A stretch of 64,000 nt of DNA from an uncultured Polycyclovorans sp. (GTDB lineage: Bacteria; Pseudomonadota; Gammaproteobacteria; Nevskiales; Nevskiaceae), in the NCBI GenBank assembly GCA_936928855.1, contig CAKZHZ010000019.1, forward strand, positions 1 through 64,000, given 5' to 3'. The position numbers and the translations under genes were made by a program. The notes beneath the pieces were generated by a model, which saw only the letters and a list, made by a program, of their open reading frames with translations, was not told the origin of the DNA and searched no databases. Shown here in pieces: positions 27,747 to 36,388 of the stretch (its first letter is position 1; each line of letters starts with the position of its first letter).

Positions 27747-27763
27747 GTCGGGAGTATCCCGAC
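27747..27763. repeat. Short inverted repeat upstream of the TadG-like gene
   Basis: A 7-base perfect inverted repeat (GTCGGGA / TCCCGAC) with loop GTA lies 22 bases before the TadG-like start and 60 bases after the argH stop. It could be an operator or a weak terminator; no T-tract follows. Confidence 0.3.
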
Positions 27764-27823
27764 TGCAGCGGTGGGGGCGGCGGTTTGCCCGACGGATGGC
27801 TGTCAGGCGCCGACGGACAGCCT

Positions 27824-29200
27824 TCAGCTCGCGTTTCGGGCGCGGGCGATGGCGGCGCGGACCTGGGCGGGAGCGGTGCCGCCGATATGGTTGCGCCCGT
27901 TCACCGACCCTTCCAGGGTAATGGCGTCATAGACGTCGTCGGCGATCAGGGGCGAGAAGCCCCGCAAGGTGTCGAGGTCAAGGTCGGACAGGTCGCAGCC
28001 GGCCTGGGTGGCGTGTGCCACGGCGCTGCCGACCACGTGATGGGCATCGCGGAACGGCAGGCCTTTCTTCACCAGGTAGTCGGCGAGGTCGGTGGCAGTG
28101 GAGAAGCCGCGGGCGGCCGCCTCGCGGCAGCGGTCAGCGTTGACGCGGATGTGCGGCACCATTTCGGCATAGACCTGCAGGCACAGGCTCAGGGTGTCGA
28201 TGCTGTCGAACAGCGGTTCCTTGTCCTCCTGGTTGTCGCGGTTGTAGGCCAGTGGCTGGCCTTTCATCAACACCAGCAGGGCGTTGAGGTTGCCGACGGT
28301 GCGGCCGGTCTTGCCGCGCACCAGTTCGGGCACGTCCGGGTTCTTCTTCTGCGGCATGATGGAACTGCCGGTGCAGAAGCGGTCGGGCAGATCAACGAAG
28401 CCGAACATCGGCGTTGACCACAGAACCAGCTCCTCGCTCCAGCGCGACAGGTGCACCAGGCAGAGCGCGGCGGCGGCACAGAATTCGATGGCGAAGTCGC
28501 GGTCGCTGACGGTGTCCAGGGAGTTTTCGGTGACGCCGTCGAAGCCCAGTTCGGCGGCGACCCACTCGCGGTCGATCGGGTAGACGGTGCCCGCCAGGGC
28601 GGCAGCGCCGAGCGGCAGACGGTTCATCCGCGCACGGGCGTCGGCCAGGCGGCTGCGGTCGCGCAGGATCTGCTCGCGCCAGGCCAGCATGTGGTGGCCG
28701 AAGGTGACGGGCTGGGCGATCTGCAGGTGGGTGAAGCCCGGCATCAGGGTGTCGGCCTCGCGTTCGGCGAGGTCGAGCAGGTGACCGGCCAGCCGGTCCA
28801 TCAGCGGCTGCAGTTCATCAATGACGTCGCGGACGTAGAGGCGGATATCGGTGGCCACCTGGTCGTTGCGGCTGCGGCCGGTGTGGAGGCGCTTGCCGGC
28901 ATCGCCGATGCGCTCGGTCAGCCGCGCCTCGATGTTCATGTGCACATCTTCCAGCTCGGTCTTCCAGTCGAACTGGCCGGCCTCGATCTCGGCCTGGATG
29001 GCCGTCAGCCCGTCGACGATGGCGGTGACATCGGCGTCGTCGAGTACCCCCACCCGTCCCAGCATGCGGGCATGGGCGATGGAGCCCCGGATGTCCTGCC
29101 GGTACAGGCGGGCATCAAAACTCACAGATTCCGAAAACCGTTCCACCAGGGCGCTGGTGGATTCCTGGAAGCGACCGCCCCAGAGTTTGCCGCTGCTCAT
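27824..29200 (-). CDS. argH: Argininosuccinate lyase
   Basis: This 458-residue enzyme of the fumarase superfamily makes arginine and fumarate. Motifs are LWGGRF near the N-terminus, HTGRSRNDQ (106-114) and the catalytic serine loop GSSIMPQKKNPD (about 281-292). I chose the ATG at 29200, which gives the standard MSSGKLWGGRF start; the frame extends upstream to 29305 only over the divergent algZ start. Its head-to-head position with algZ is the arrangement found in Pseudomonas. Confidence 0.97.
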   Translation of the reverse strand: MSSGKLWGGRFQESTSALVERFSESVSFDARLYRQDIRGSIAHARMLGRVGVLDDADVTAIVDGLTAIQAEIEAGQFDWKTELEDVHMNIEARLTERIGDAGKRLHTGRSRNDQVATDIRLYVRDVIDELQPLMDRLAGHLLDLAEREADTLMPGFTHLQIAQPVTFGHHMLAWREQILRDRSRLADARARMNRLPLGAAALAGTVYPIDREWVAAELGFDGVTENSLDTVSDRDFAIEFCAAAALCLVHLSRWSEELVLWSTPMFGFVDLPDRFCTGSSIMPQKKNPDVPELVRGKTGRTVGNLNALLVLMKGQPLAYNRDNQEDKEPLFDSIDTLSLCLQVYAEMVPHIRVNADRCREAAARGFSTATDLADYLVKKGLPFRDAHHVVGSAVAHATQAGCDLSDLDLDTLRGFSPLIADDVYDAITLEGSVNGRNHIGGTAPAQVRAAIARARNAS

Positions 29201-29304
29201 CGTTTGAGGGTCCGATGGAATGGTGGCGCGCATTATAGGCGTCGCGCCGGTCGTTCCCCGAAGGGGGCGTGCCACAATGAGGCCCCAGCCGCCTGCCGTA
29301 GCCA

Positions 29305-30399
29305 ATGAAGCGGATCACGCCCCAGCACACTGCCACCCTGGACCTCATCCCGGAGTTCTGCCGGGCTGGTGCCCTGCTGACGCAGGCGTTCGTCCTGCAA
29401 TTGGTAGCCATCGTGCTCACCCTTGCCGGGGATGCGCGTGGCGATGACGCCATCGCGCGCCTGATGATGCTGACCATCTACCTGCAATGGATCGGGCTGA
29501 TCTCTTCGGGGTTGTTGTGCTGGGCGCGGCGCTGGTTGCGGGTGGCGCGCCCCGGGGTGGTGTTCTTCTTCTGCTGGGGCATGCTGGTGCTGCTGGTGTT
29601 GTTCATGTCGGACCTCGGCTATCTGGTGGTGACCGAACGGCGCTGGGTCGAGTCGCTGCCGGCGGAGTCGCGCCTGGAGTTCATCGCCCGCCACGGCACC
29701 ATTGCCGCCATCGTGGTGCTGGGCGTATTGCGCTACTTCTGGGCCCGCCACCAGTGGCAGCAGAACGTCCGTGCCGAGGGCGAAGCCCGCTATCAGGCGC
29801 TCAATGCCCGTATCAAGCCCCACTTCCTGTTCAACTCCCTGAACAGTGTTGCCGAGCTGATCCATGCCCGTCCCAATGATGCCGAGCGCATGGTGGAGGA
29901 CCTCTCCGATCTGTTTCGTGCCAGCCTGGAGAAGCGCGGGCAGCTGGGTGTCCTGCACGAGGAACTGGATCTGTGTCGGGCCTACCTGCGCATCGAGCAG
30001 CTGCGGCTGAGTGAAAAGCTGCAGGTGGTCTGGGATGTGCCGGATCGCCTGCGGGACTGGCGCCTGCCGATGCTGGTGGTGCAGCCGCTGATCGAGAACG
30101 CCGTGCATCACGGCGTGTCGCGGCTGAAGGGCGAGGGCACGATCCGTGTGGTGATTCGCGAGGTCAACGACCGGCTGATGGTGGATGTCGAGAACCCGAT
30201 CCCGGAAACCGACGTCAGCGAGGCGCAGGTGGGGCGTACCGGCAACCACATTGCTGTGGATAACATTGCCCAGCGCCTGAACCTGATTTACGGTGACAGT
30301 GCGCGTCTGGAGATGGGGAAGGACCCGCGCCTCGACGGTCCGGTATTCTGTGTGCGCATGGTGCTGCCGAAAGCGCCTGAAAACAACGAATTCAGTTAG
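29305..30399 (+). CDS. algZ: Sensor histidine kinase of the LytS/AlgZ (FimS) type
   Basis: This 364-residue protein has four N-terminal membrane helices (about 24-41, 55-74, 86-110, 130-146) and a His_kinase domain with the phospho-acceptor His173 in NARIKPHFLFNSLN. The ATPase region shows LVVQPLIENAVHHG. In Pseudomonas AlgZ (FimS) controls alginate and type IV pilus genes through AlgR. It is followed after 9 bases by the regulator gene. It is divergent from argH. Confidence 0.93.
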   Translation: MKRITPQHTATLDLIPEFCRAGALLTQAFVLQLVAIVLTLAGDARGDDAIARLMMLTIYLQWIGLISSGLLCWARRWLRVARPGVVFFFCWGMLVLLVLFMSDLGYLVVTERRWVESLPAESRLEFIARHGTIAAIVVLGVLRYFWARHQWQQNVRAEGEARYQALNARIKPHFLFNSLNSVAELIHARPNDAERMVEDLSDLFRASLEKRGQLGVLHEELDLCRAYLRIEQLRLSEKLQVVWDVPDRLRDWRLPMLVVQPLIENAVHHGVSRLKGEGTIRVVIREVNDRLMVDVENPIPETDVSEAQVGRTGNHIAVDNIAQRLNLIYGDSARLEMGKDPRLDGPVFCVRMVLPKAPENNEFS

Positions 30400-30408
30400 G
30401 GGTGATCC

Positions 30409-31152
30409 GTGAGAGTTGTGATCGTCGACGATGAACCGCTGGCCCGTGATCGCCTGCGGCGCCTGCTGGCCGATTTCCCGGGGTATGAGGTGGTGGGCGA
30501 GGCCGGCGATGGCGAAACCGCACTCGACGTGATTGACGATGAAGAGCCGGATCTGGTGCTGCTCGACATCCGCATGGGCGGGATGGACGGCCTGCAGGTG
30601 GCGCGCAGCATGCAGGACATGGACTTGCCGCCAGCGGTGATCTTTACCACGGCTTACTCGGAGCACGCCCTGTCGGCATTTGACGCCAACGCCCAGGCCT
30701 ATCTGCTCAAGCCGATCCGGGCGGAGAAATTGCGGGAGGCGCTGCTGCGGGTGCGCAAGCCCAACCGGGCCAACCGGCCTGCGGCACCGGCGCCCGGCGA
30801 GGAGGGGCGGCCCAAGCGCGAGTTCGTACTGGCCACCACCCGGGATGGCTTGGTCCGTATTCCGGCTGATGACATCGTCTATTTCCTGGCCGACCAGAAG
30901 TACACCACGGTGTACCACCTGCATGGCGAAGTGCTGATCGAGGAGTCGCTGAAGACGCTGGAAGCGGATTTCGCACCCTGGTTCCTGCGTATTCACCGCA
31001 AGGCCCTGGTGGCGACCCGTTACATCGCCGGCCTCGAGCGGGAGAAGCAGGGAGAGCAGCATCATTGGCTCAAGCTCAAGCATGCCCAGCAGCCGTTGCC
31101 CGTATCGCGGCGTCGGCTGGCCGAGGTACGCCGATTCCTGACCGAGACGTGA
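30409..31152 (+). CDS. algR: LytTR-family response regulator AlgR
   Basis: This 247-residue protein has a receiver domain (phospho-acceptor Asp53 in LVLLDIRMGG, acidic pair DDE at 7-9) and a C-terminal LytTR DNA-binding domain (about 140-245, with FLRIHRKALV and LPVSRR). It partners AlgZ. The start is GTG. Its stop overlaps the GTG of hemC, so hemC is probably co-transcribed with the regulators, as in Pseudomonas. Confidence 0.94.
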   Translation: MRVVIVDDEPLARDRLRRLLADFPGYEVVGEAGDGETALDVIDDEEPDLVLLDIRMGGMDGLQVARSMQDMDLPPAVIFTTAYSEHALSAFDANAQAYLLKPIRAEKLREALLRVRKPNRANRPAAPAPGEEGRPKREFVLATTRDGLVRIPADDIVYFLADQKYTTVYHLHGEVLIEESLKTLEADFAPWFLRIHRKALVATRYIAGLEREKQGEQHHWLKLKHAQQPLPVSRRRLAEVRRFLTET

Positions 31153-32066
31153 TCCGCATCGCCACCCGCGAATCGCCACTGGCGATGTGGCAGGCGGAAC
31201 ATGTGCGGGACCGCCTGAAGGCCGCGCATCCCGACCTGCCGGTTGAGTTGCTGCCGATGACCACCATCGGCGATCAGCGCCTCGAAGGAGCGCTGTCCCG
31301 GGTGGGCGGGAAGGGGCTGTTCGTCAAGGAGCTGGAGCAGGCCCTGCTCGACGGTCGCGCCGATATCGCCGTGCATTCGATGAAGGATGTTCCTGCCGAG
31401 CAGCCGTCCGGCCTGCGGTTGGCGGTCTTTCTGGCAGGCGAAGACCCGCGCGACGCGTTCGTCTCCAACCGCTACGCCGGTGTCGACGAACTGCCCCCGG
31501 GCGCCTGCGTCGGAACCTCCAGCCTGCGTCGGCAGACCCAGTTGCGCCATTGGCGCCCCGACCTGCGTATTGAGGTCCTGCGCGGCAATGTGGGCACCCG
31601 CCTGCGCAAGCTGGATGAAGGGCAGTACGACGCCATTCTGCTGGCCTGTGCCGGGCTGATCCGGCTCGGCCTGGGGGACCGCATCCGTCAGGCCCTGCCG
31701 GTGGACCGCTTCGTGCCCGCTGTGGGCCAGGGCATTGTCGGCATCGAGTGCCGCGACGGTGACGCCGCCACACTGGGGCGGCTGGCGGTGCTGGCCGACC
31801 CGCTGAGCACGGCACGACTGTCAGCCGAGCGCGCGTTCAACGCCACCCTGGGAGGCAGTTGTCAGGTGCCGGTGGCCGGGCACGCCACGCTGCGGTCAGA
31901 CCGCATCCGTCTGGACGGACTGATCGGTGCGCCGGACGGGCGCCAGGTACGGGACCAGATTGAAGGGGAGGTCTGTGACGCCGCCACGCTGGGGCGAACG
32001 CTGGCGCAGCGGCTGCTGGCGGCCGGGGGTGATCGCCTGCTGGCCGAGGCGGTTCAGGCCGACTGA
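31149..32066 (+). CDS. hemC: Porphobilinogen deaminase (hydroxymethylbilane synthase)
   Basis: This 305-residue cytosolic enzyme joins four porphobilinogens in haem synthesis. Arg-rich substrate motifs are LRRQTQLRHWRPDLRIEVLR and GNVGTRLRKL, and the dipyrromethane cofactor cysteine is Cys238 in LGGSCQVPVAGH. I chose the GTG at 31149, which overlaps the algR stop and gives the standard N-terminus MIRIATRESPLAMWQ; an earlier frame start at 31065 lies inside algR. Its 3' end overlaps mnmG by 13 bases. Confidence 0.96.
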   Translation: MIRIATRESPLAMWQAEHVRDRLKAAHPDLPVELLPMTTIGDQRLEGALSRVGGKGLFVKELEQALLDGRADIAVHSMKDVPAEQPSGLRLAVFLAGEDPRDAFVSNRYAGVDELPPGACVGTSSLRRQTQLRHWRPDLRIEVLRGNVGTRLRKLDEGQYDAILLACAGLIRLGLGDRIRQALPVDRFVPAVGQGIVGIECRDGDAATLGRLAVLADPLSTARLSAERAFNATLGGSCQVPVAGHATLRSDRIRLDGLIGAPDGRQVRDQIEGEVCDAATLGRTLAQRLLAAGGDRLLAEAVQAD

Positions 32067-33892
32067 CGCAGACCGCCGCCCTGCTTGCGCAGGTGAATCA
32101 GCAGCAGTGATACCGCCGCCGGCGTGACGCCGGGGATGCGCGACGCCTGGCCAAGCGTGCCGGGGCGATGGTCCTGCAGCTTGGTGCGGACCTCGTTCGA
32201 CAGGCCATTGATGCCACCGTAGTCGAGCCCTTCGGGCAGGACCGTATCCTCGTTGCGGCGATTGCGCTCGATTTCCATCTGCTGCCGGTCGATGTAGCCG
32301 GCGTACTTGGTGTCGATTTCCACCTGTTCGGCGACTGCGGCATCGACCACCGGTGCCAGTCCGGCGGTCACCAGCCCGGCGTAGTCATGCTCCGGCCGGC
32401 GCAACAGGTCCAGTACCGGAATCCGGTGCTCGCCATCGCGGACCCGCGTGTCGCGCAGGCGGGCGAAGGTGTCGTCGATGGCGGCCTGCTTCGCCTCGAA
32501 GGTCTGCCAGCGGGGGTCGTCCACCAGCCCCAGCCGGCGGCCGACGGGCGTGAGGCGGCGGTCGGCGTTGTCCTCGCGCAACAGCAAGCGGTGTTCCGCG
32601 CGCGAGGTGAACATGCGGTAGGGCTCGGTGGTGCCGCGGCGGGTGAGGTCATCCGCCAGCACGCCGAGATAGGCCTCGTGGCGGCCCGGCACCCAGGGGC
32701 TGTCGCCGCGGATTTTCAGGGCAGCATTGAGACCGGCCAGCAGCCCCTGCGCGGCCGCTTCCTCGTAGCCAGTGGTGCCGTTGATCTGCCCGGCGAAGAA
32801 CAAGCCCGACAGGGCCCGGGTTTCCAGGTGCAGGTGGAGGTCGCGCGGGTCGAAGTAGTCGTACTCGATGGCGTAGCCGGGGCGTACGATCCGCGCCTGC
32901 TCCAGCCCCTCGATGCTGTTCACGAAGGCGACCTGGATGTCGTAGGGCAGGCTGGTGGAGATGCCGTTGGGGTAGATCTCTGGCGTGTCCAGCCCTTCTG
33001 GCTCCAGGAAGATCTGGTGGCGCGCCTTGTCGGCGAAGCGGTTGACCTTGTCCTCCACACTGGGGCAGTAGCGCGGGCCGCTGCCTTCGATGGCGCCGGT
33101 GAACATCGGCGAGCGGTCGAAGCCGCTGCGGATGATGTCGTGGGTGCGCGGGTTGGTGTGGGTGATGTGGCAGGGCACCTGTCGCGGGTGTTGCGCCGCG
33201 TTGCCGAGGAAGGAGAACACCGGGCGCGGCGTGTCGCCGGGCTGCGGTGTCAGCCGGGCCCAGTCGATGCTGCGACCGTCAAGCCGGGGCGGGGTGCCGG
33301 TCTTCAGCCGGCCCACGCGGGGCATCAGCTCGCGCAGGCGGTCGGCCAGCGCCAGGCTGGGAGCATCGCCGGCCCGCCCGCCGGCATGGTGTTCCAGCCC
33401 GATGTGGATCTTGCCGCCCAGGAAGGTGCCGGTGGTGAGCACCACGGTCGGGGCGAAGAAGCGCAGCCCTGCCCGGGTGATGACGCCGCGAACGGCGCCA
33501 CTTTCGACGATGAGGTCCGCCACTTCCTGCTGGAACAGGTCGAGATGCTCCTGGTGTTCCAGCCGCGCACGGATGGCCGCCTTGTAGCGGATGCGATCGG
33601 CCTGGGCGCGGGTGGCGCGTACGGCCGGGCCCTTGGAGGCATTCAGGGTGCGGAACTGGATGCCCGCGAGGTCGGCAGCCTGGGCCATGGCGCCCCCCAG
33701 CGCGTCGATCTCCTTGACCAGATGCCCCTTGCCGATCCCGCCGATGGCCGGGTTGCAGCTCATCTGGCCGAGGGTGTCGATGTTCTGGGTGAGCAGCAGG
33801 GTGCGGCAGCCCATGCGGGCGGGGGCGAGCGCGGCTTCGGTGCCGGCGTGCCCGCCGCCGATCACGATGACATCGTAGGTATGGTGGTTCAT
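32054..33892 (-). CDS. mnmG: tRNA uridine 5-carboxymethylaminomethyl modification enzyme MnmG
   Basis: This 612-residue FAD enzyme works with MnmE to modify U34 of tRNAs. The FAD-binding motif VIGGGHAGTEAA (10-21), MSCNPAIGGIGKGHLVKEID and GFDRSPMFTGAIEG are GidA signatures, and the C-terminal MnmE-binding helix region (GVTPAAVSLLLIHLRKQ) is intact. In this genome it is convergent with hemC, sharing 13 bases, rather than next to rsmG or mnmE. Confidence 0.97.
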   Translation of the reverse strand: MNHHTYDVIVIGGGHAGTEAALAPARMGCRTLLLTQNIDTLGQMSCNPAIGGIGKGHLVKEIDALGGAMAQAADLAGIQFRTLNASKGPAVRATRAQADRIRYKAAIRARLEHQEHLDLFQQEVADLIVESGAVRGVITRAGLRFFAPTVVLTTGTFLGGKIHIGLEHHAGGRAGDAPSLALADRLRELMPRVGRLKTGTPPRLDGRSIDWARLTPQPGDTPRPVFSFLGNAAQHPRQVPCHITHTNPRTHDIIRSGFDRSPMFTGAIEGSGPRYCPSVEDKVNRFADKARHQIFLEPEGLDTPEIYPNGISTSLPYDIQVAFVNSIEGLEQARIVRPGYAIEYDYFDPRDLHLHLETRALSGLFFAGQINGTTGYEEAAAQGLLAGLNAALKIRGDSPWVPGRHEAYLGVLADDLTRRGTTEPYRMFTSRAEHRLLLREDNADRRLTPVGRRLGLVDDPRWQTFEAKQAAIDDTFARLRDTRVRDGEHRIPVLDLLRRPEHDYAGLVTAGLAPVVDAAVAEQVEIDTKYAGYIDRQQMEIERNRRNEDTVLPEGLDYGGINGLSNEVRTKLQDHRPGTLGQASRIPGVTPAAVSLLLIHLRKQGGGLRQSA

Positions 33893-33927
33893 GTCCTATT
33901 CAACCGCTGTGCAATCAGCCCTGTGGC

Positions 33928-34233
33928 TCAGAACGCGATCTTGCCGGTGAGGGTTTCCCACCACATGCGCCAGTCGCCGAGGTAGCTCTTCCAGGGGTAC
34001 TGGAAGGTGGCAGGCTTGTTGTGCTCGAAAAAGAAGTGGCCCACCCAGGCCCAGGCGTAGCCCTGCACGAAGGCGAGCGCGATCAACCACCACTGGCCGG
34101 TCCACAGGGCACTGGCCACCAGAGCCACCGCGATACTGGTGCCGATGAAGTGAAGGCGACGGTTGGTCCGATTGGCGTGCTCGGCCAGATAGTCGGGGTA
34201 GAAGGCGTCAAAGTTCTCGTAGTGTTCACGCAT
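33928..34233 (-). CDS. DUF962 / Mpo1-like small membrane protein
   Basis: This 101-residue protein has the DUF962 (Mpo1-like) pattern: FYPDYLAEHANRTNRRLHFI near the N-terminus, two hydrophobic segments, then GHFFFEHNKPATFQYPWKS. The conserved histidines and HF..EHNKP motif match a family that in yeast includes a 2-hydroxy fatty acid dioxygenase; the bacterial role is unknown. I chose the ATG at 34233, preceded by GGAGAG. It is 35 bases downstream... on the - strand it precedes nothing but ends 35 bases before the mnmG start, so mnmG lies downstream of it and may share its transcript. Confidence 0.8.
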   Translation of the reverse strand: MREHYENFDAFYPDYLAEHANRTNRRLHFIGTSIAVALVASALWTGQWWLIALAFVQGYAWAWVGHFFFEHNKPATFQYPWKSYLGDWRMWWETLTGKIAF

Positions 34234-34291
34234 GGGGACTCTCCAAACGGCGCGTTTGCGGTCAGTATAAGCGTGACGTTCCGGAACCCCC

Positions 34292-35200
34292 ATGAAGATC
34301 GCCATCCTCTCCCGCAATCGCCGCCTGTACTCCACCCGCCGCCTGGTCGAGGCTGCCCGCGCCCGTGGTCACACCCCCCAGGTGATCGACGTGCTGCGGT
34401 GCTACATGAACCTGACTCCCGGGCGTCCCGAGGTGCACTACAAGGGGAAACTGTTGCGTCGGTTCGATGCGGTCGTGCCGAGAATCGGGGCCAGTGTCAC
34501 CTTTTACGGCACGGCAGTGGTGCGGCAGTTCGAAATGATGGGGGTGTACTGCGTCAATGGCAGCGTCGCCATCACCCGTGCCCGCGACAAGCTGCGGGCG
34601 CTGCAGCTGCTGGCGCGGCGCGGCATCGGGCTGCCGACCACCGGTTTCGCCCATTCGCCGGATGACACCGCCGACCTGATTCGGCTGGTGGGGCATGCAC
34701 CCATGGTGATCAAGCTGGTCGAAGGCACGCAGGGTCAGGGGGTGGTGCTGGCGGAAACCGATGAGGCGGCGGCATCGGTGATCGATGCCTTTCGAGGATT
34801 GGATGCCTACTTTCTGGCGCAGGCCTTCGTGAAGGAGGCGGAAGGCCGGGATATCCGTTGCTTTGTCGTCGGCAATCAAGTGGTGGCCGCGATGCAGCGC
34901 ACGGCCCGGTCTGGCGAGTTCCGGTCCAACCTGCATCGGGGCGGAACCGCGGAAGCGGTGAAGATCACCCCCGATGAGCGACGTACGGCGGTACGGGCAG
35001 CGCGCATCATGGGTCTGCAGGTGGCCGGGGTCGACCTGTTGCGAAGCCGCAGTGGGCCAGCGGTGATGGAGGTCAATGCCTCGCCTGGGCTGGAAGGCAT
35101 CGAGAACGCCAGTGGCGTGGATATCGCCGGTCACATCATCGCACTGATCGAGCGCGAGATCGCCTCCGGCGGCGGCCGGGGTCGTGATCAGGGGGGCTGA
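34292..35200 (+). CDS. rimK: RimK-type alpha-L-glutamate ligase
   Basis: This 302-residue ATP-grasp ligase adds glutamates to the C-terminus of ribosomal protein S6 (known for E. coli RimK). The ATP-grasp parts are visible: PMVIKLVEGTQGQGVVLAE (P-loop-like lid), AYFLAQAFVKEAEGRDIRCFVVG and the metal-binding PAVMEVNASPGLEGIE. Length is normal. It is divergent from the DUF962 gene and followed three bases later by an aspartoacylase-like hydrolase, suggesting the two act on the same chemistry. Confidence 0.93.
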   Translation: MKIAILSRNRRLYSTRRLVEAARARGHTPQVIDVLRCYMNLTPGRPEVHYKGKLLRRFDAVVPRIGASVTFYGTAVVRQFEMMGVYCVNGSVAITRARDKLRALQLLARRGIGLPTTGFAHSPDDTADLIRLVGHAPMVIKLVEGTQGQGVVLAETDEAAASVIDAFRGLDAYFLAQAFVKEAEGRDIRCFVVGNQVVAAMQRTARSGEFRSNLHRGGTAEAVKITPDERRTAVRAARIMGLQVAGVDLLRSRSGPAVMEVNASPGLEGIENASGVDIAGHIIALIEREIASGGGRGRDQGG

Positions 35201-35202
35201 AC

Positions 35203-36240
35203 ATGGAGCGTTCTCGCGAGGCGTTTGTGATCGGTGGACACTCGATCGCTCCCGGCAGCGCCGAAACCATCGATCTGCCGGTGGTGGGGCTGTACACCCG
35301 GGCGCCGGTGTCCATGCCGGTGCGCGTGCTGCACGGGCGGCGCGAGGGGCCGGTGGTGTTCGTCAGTGCCGCGCTGCATGGCGATGAAATCATGGGGGTG
35401 GAGATACTGCGGCGGGTGCTGCGACTGCCGGCCTTGCGTCGACTATCAGGGACCTTGCTGGTGGTGCCGGTGGTGAACACGCTCGCGTTTCTGCAGCACA
35501 GTCGCTACCTCCCTGACGGGCGCGATCTCAACCGGAGTTTTCCGGGGAGTGAAACCGGGTCGCTGGCGGCGCGCGTAGCACATCATTTTTTGAAAGAGGT
35601 GGTCGGTCGCTGTCACTACGGCATCGACCTGCACACCGGCGCCCAGCACCGGCCCAACCTGCCGCAAATCCGTGCCGACCTGTCGCACCCGGCGTCATTG
35701 CGGCTGGCGCACGCTTTTGGTGCGCCCTTGCTGCTCGACTCCGAGCCCACACCCGGCACCCTGCGCGCCTTTACCACCCGCCGTGAGATTCCCGTCCTCC
35801 TGTACGAGGCATCAGAGGCCCTGCGTTTCGACGAGGCGGCCATCCGCATAGGCGTGCAGGGCATCTGCAATGTACTGGCGGCGCTGGGGATGATTGCGGC
35901 CGCGCCGCGGGCCCCGCGCACGCCGCCTGTTGTGGCGATCAGTTCGACTTGGGTTCGCGCGCCGGCCAGCGGGGTGCTGCGTACGCGTATCGAGCTGGGG
36001 GAGACCATCGTCCGCGGTGCGCCGCTGGGGGTGGTCGGAGACCCGCTGGGAGAACGTGAGGTGACGGTGAAGGCGACCGCCAGTGGGGTGGTGATCGGGC
36101 GCACACGGCTGCCCTTGGTGCATGAGGGGGACGCCTTGTTTCACATCGCCCGGCTGGACGAAGGCAATGCGGCATCGGTGCAGAAGCGCATGCGCGCAGA
36201 GGGGCGCGGACGGCGCCGCGGGCGTGCGGATGGAGTTTGA
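35203..36240 (+). CDS. Succinylglutamate desuccinylase/aspartoacylase-family zinc hydrolase
   Basis: This 345-residue protein is an M14-like deacylase. Zinc ligands are His59 and Glu62 in ALHGDEIMG and His144 in GIDLHTGAQHRPN; DLNRSFPGS (108-116) binds substrate. The last ~90 residues form a beta-barrel extension of lipoyl/barrel-sandwich type (APASGVLRTRIELGETIVRG), as in other members next to rimK. It could remove amino-acid or acyl groups, possibly from the product of RimK (inference from adjacency only). Confidence 0.85.
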   Translation: MERSREAFVIGGHSIAPGSAETIDLPVVGLYTRAPVSMPVRVLHGRREGPVVFVSAALHGDEIMGVEILRRVLRLPALRRLSGTLLVVPVVNTLAFLQHSRYLPDGRDLNRSFPGSETGSLAARVAHHFLKEVVGRCHYGIDLHTGAQHRPNLPQIRADLSHPASLRLAHAFGAPLLLDSEPTPGTLRAFTTRREIPVLLYEASEALRFDEAAIRIGVQGICNVLAALGMIAAAPRAPRTPPVVAISSTWVRAPASGVLRTRIELGETIVRGAPLGVVGDPLGEREVTVKATASGVVIGRTRLPLVHEGDALFHIARLDEGNAASVQKRMRAEGRGRRRGRADGV

Positions 36241-36245
36241 TTGAT

Positions 36246-36276
36246 TATTTAAAAGAGTTAGCATTTTAAATAAAAT
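36246..36276 (+). promoter_or_regulatory. AT-rich promoter with inverted repeat upstream of the nqr operon
   Basis: A perfect 9-base inverted repeat (36246-36254 with 36264-36272, TATTTAAAA / TTTTAAATA) sits in a strikingly AT-rich patch. It overlaps a sigma70-like pair: TTTAAA at 36248-36253 and TAAAAT at 36271-36276, spaced 17 bases. The nqrA start is ~112 bases further. This is probably the nqr promoter with a symmetrical operator. Confidence 0.5.
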
Positions 36277-36388
36277 ATCACTTATTCCGCACGCCGGATG
36301 CCGGTCAGTTCGTCTGACTTTGCTAGCCCGTTTGAGGGGGATCCAGTAAACTCCCGACGTTTTCCCGCAACCCGAACGGCAGCCGCTC

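Noticed and set aside
31065..31148. A longer hemC starting at 31065
   Set aside because: The extra 28 residues lie inside algR in another frame and do not resemble HemC; the GTG at 31149 overlaps the algR stop and gives the family N-terminus.
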